From the NCBI GenBank assembly GCA_049999725.1, contig JBNGIS010020725.1:1-20054 (forward strand): DNA of 20,054 nucleotides, read 5' to 3'. The position numbers were made by a program, and so were the translations under genes. Below the pieces are notes generated by a model. It was given only the letters and a program-made list of their open reading frames with translations. It had not been told where the DNA came from and made no database searches. Below are positions 18,664-20,054 of the stretch, piece by piece; the stretch's first letter is position 1; each line of letters starts with the position of its first letter. The DNA is from Haplomitrium mnioides. Taxonomy: Eukaryota; Marchantiophyta; Haplomitriopsida; Calobryales.

Positions 18664-20051
18664 TTTTGTCGAACTCTAAGACAGATTTTTCTCGCAATGA
18701 TTTAATTTCTTTGCAGGTTTTACAAACAATAAATCTATTGTGCTTTGGAACTTTAACATTTGGAAAATGCATTCTCCAATATTTTGAACGACCATAAAAA
18801 CTTATAATGCAATCGGTATACTTCTCTTTCAAATAAGTTGTATAGTAGTCATAAACTTCCAATTTTGTAAAATTATCTAGCAAATTATAAACATTGTGAG
18901 TGGGCATTCTCTCATAGTATCATTGAAAAAAATTCTCATCCATTCACACACAAATACTCCTTCGACAGATAATTCTCTATTTCCAAAAATGTCCCTAGGA
19001 TTTGCATTCTTGAGATTTTCAACCTTTGGACTCTATTGTTTCCTACATATAATGTTAATTTAAAAGCTCTTCTACAAATAACATCACCGTCTAGCAGAGT
19101 AATTTGATTGTCAAAATTGGAGTCTTTTCTTGGTGTTCCTCACTGTAAGGTAATATTTTGATTCTTCATGCTTTGCTGAAAGTACGTTTCTCTTATACTT
19201 CTTAAGAAAACTATCTTGCACAACGCCAAACAATTATTTCAACAACATGAAATTTTCCTCAACTTCAAAATTGATATCAGATTGAGCTTTTTCTTTACAA
19301 AGCTCTTGTAATGATGGACTTTTGGCAATGAATTGTCACGTAAAGTATTTACCCATTTGGGTTTTGGCTTAGATAAAAAAACTCTTATGTTTTGCCCATT
19401 GATTGGGTCCATAGCCAAATCCATCCATTGAAGATAAAGCATTGTCTTTGAGATCTTGTGCATCATCGGAAATATTTTTTGTTCTTTTGACAAAACAAAA
19501 TTGATCTAAGTAGACCAACTTGAGATGTAGGAGAACTTGACCACACCAAAAAATTAGAGCTCCTAGCAATAACTTCATAGAAGTATTCAATGACCGAGAC
19601 TCTCTGCTTGAATCATTGCCTGAACTCTTGTCTAAAGATTCCTCCAAGTGCTTTATATTTCCAAAGGATATTCCATTCTTGCTTCGAGGTCCAACTTGTG
19701 TAGAATTCACTTGTCATTGGAGTGTTGACAACAATGATAGCGTATCACCTCCAAAATTGAAGCAGTCATTCGATTCAATGTTTTTTGTCTTTTGAACAAA
19801 TAAATTTGGATCTTGGACATCGTCGTCATCATCTGTTGCTGACAAATAAACCTCCTTACAATGTTTTTGTGATTGTGACTTGAATGTTTGGTTGTTGACT
19901 TGATGATGTCTTTTTTTTTCTCGAATCTCAAATGATGAGTTTTGGTTTGAGAGAAATGAAGTTTTGTTGTAGTGTCGAACCCTTCACGCTCGTTAGTCGT
20001 TGTGTTTTGAAAATCTCCAAAAGGAGTAAACTTTGATCGCTTGATCGGCAT
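18664..20051 (-). pseudogene. DUF7869 gene, predicted exon 1 (N-terminal half)
   Basis: It begins with a basic, Ser/Thr/His-rich open frame (19707-20051), then NSTQVGPRSKNGISFGNI (19369-19710) and an overlapping frame 19239-19493 containing KPKWVNTLRDNSLPKVHH. This N-terminal part resembles no domain I can name. Between 19239 and 18910 several shifts occur, but CRRAFKLTLYVGNNRVQRLK is the conserved ..VCRkAF...yGvg..r...l block. The last open frame (down to 18664) holds LTKLEVYDYY-like text and the paired-Cys segment RFIVCKTCKEIK, a probable zinc-binding site. Confidence 0.6.
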
Positions 20052-20054
20052 GTT

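Larger units (their letters stand above)
16370..20051 (-). pseudogene. DUF7869-family transposon-like protein gene (broken, one predicted intron)
   Basis: On the minus strand the conserved blocks of this eukaryotic family occur in order. They are GDVICRRAFKLTLYVGNN (19015-19100), MHFPNVKVPKHNRF with CKTCKEIKSLREKS (about 18685-18785), KYLGIVIDGMDQKK (17657-17690), VFLTYGNL, PPFLYLQLDNTTQENKNS (near 17400-17460), QMFSRFSKHLKHVKAFT (about 17255-17310) and WDFKLF. The family is known from plants and animals, often in several copies, and is thought to be transposon-derived; its function is not settled. An ATG at 20051-20049 opens a 114-codon polar N-terminal frame, but the gene could start outside the window. 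Frameshifts lie near 17636, 17335, 17040 and 16950, and several in the N-terminal third, so it is a pseudogene. Confidence 0.75.

Overview
This window looks like transposon-filled nuclear DNA of a land plant, or possibly a close streptophyte relative. I see no intact cellular gene, tRNA, rRNA or CRISPR array. The plant assignment rests on three things: a Ty1/copia element with a primer-binding site of the initiator-Met-tRNA type, a Ty3/gypsy element of a plant-like lineage, and decay rich in TAG stops that would fit loss of methylated CAG sites. The species cannot be told from sequence alone. A non-flowering lineage with a large genome is my guess.

Layout. Positions 1-2222 are a GC-rich, non-coding block. 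It holds degenerate direct repeats (1-300), a clear 275-bp tandem duplication (706-1201) and a TATA-like box near 1533, so it resembles the U3/leader end of a long terminal repeat. From 2223 to about 4720 lies a broken copia element on the minus strand: LTR, PBS, gag, protease, and an integrase that stops abruptly at about 2223, with no reverse transcriptase. Positions 4720-9395 carry only weak, unrecognised minus-strand ORF remnants and a long leader-like stretch.

The centre (about 9396-14860, plus strand) is a decayed Ty3/gypsy element with gag, zinc knuckles, aspartic protease, a DNA (cytosine-5) methyltransferase-like domain, reverse transcriptase and RNase H. The methyltransferase domain between protease and reverse transcriptase is the most striking thing in the window. 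In this copy its catalytic cysteine is replaced by tyrosine and many stops are present. No integrase is visible downstream. A 139-bp piece carrying a zinc knuckle is duplicated on both sides of gag.

The right end has an AT-rich stretch, a 37-bp-period minisatellite (15804-16268), and on the minus strand a pseudogene (about 20051 to 16370) of the large transposon-like eukaryotic family known as DUF7869. Its conserved blocks are separated by a predicted 873-bp phase-1 intron. That intron contains a second minisatellite (about 93-bp period), whose core resembles that of the first array.

Every protein-coding unit is broken by stops and frameshifts, so all are called pseudogenes. The window records repeated insertion and decay of mobile elements rather than a working pathway.
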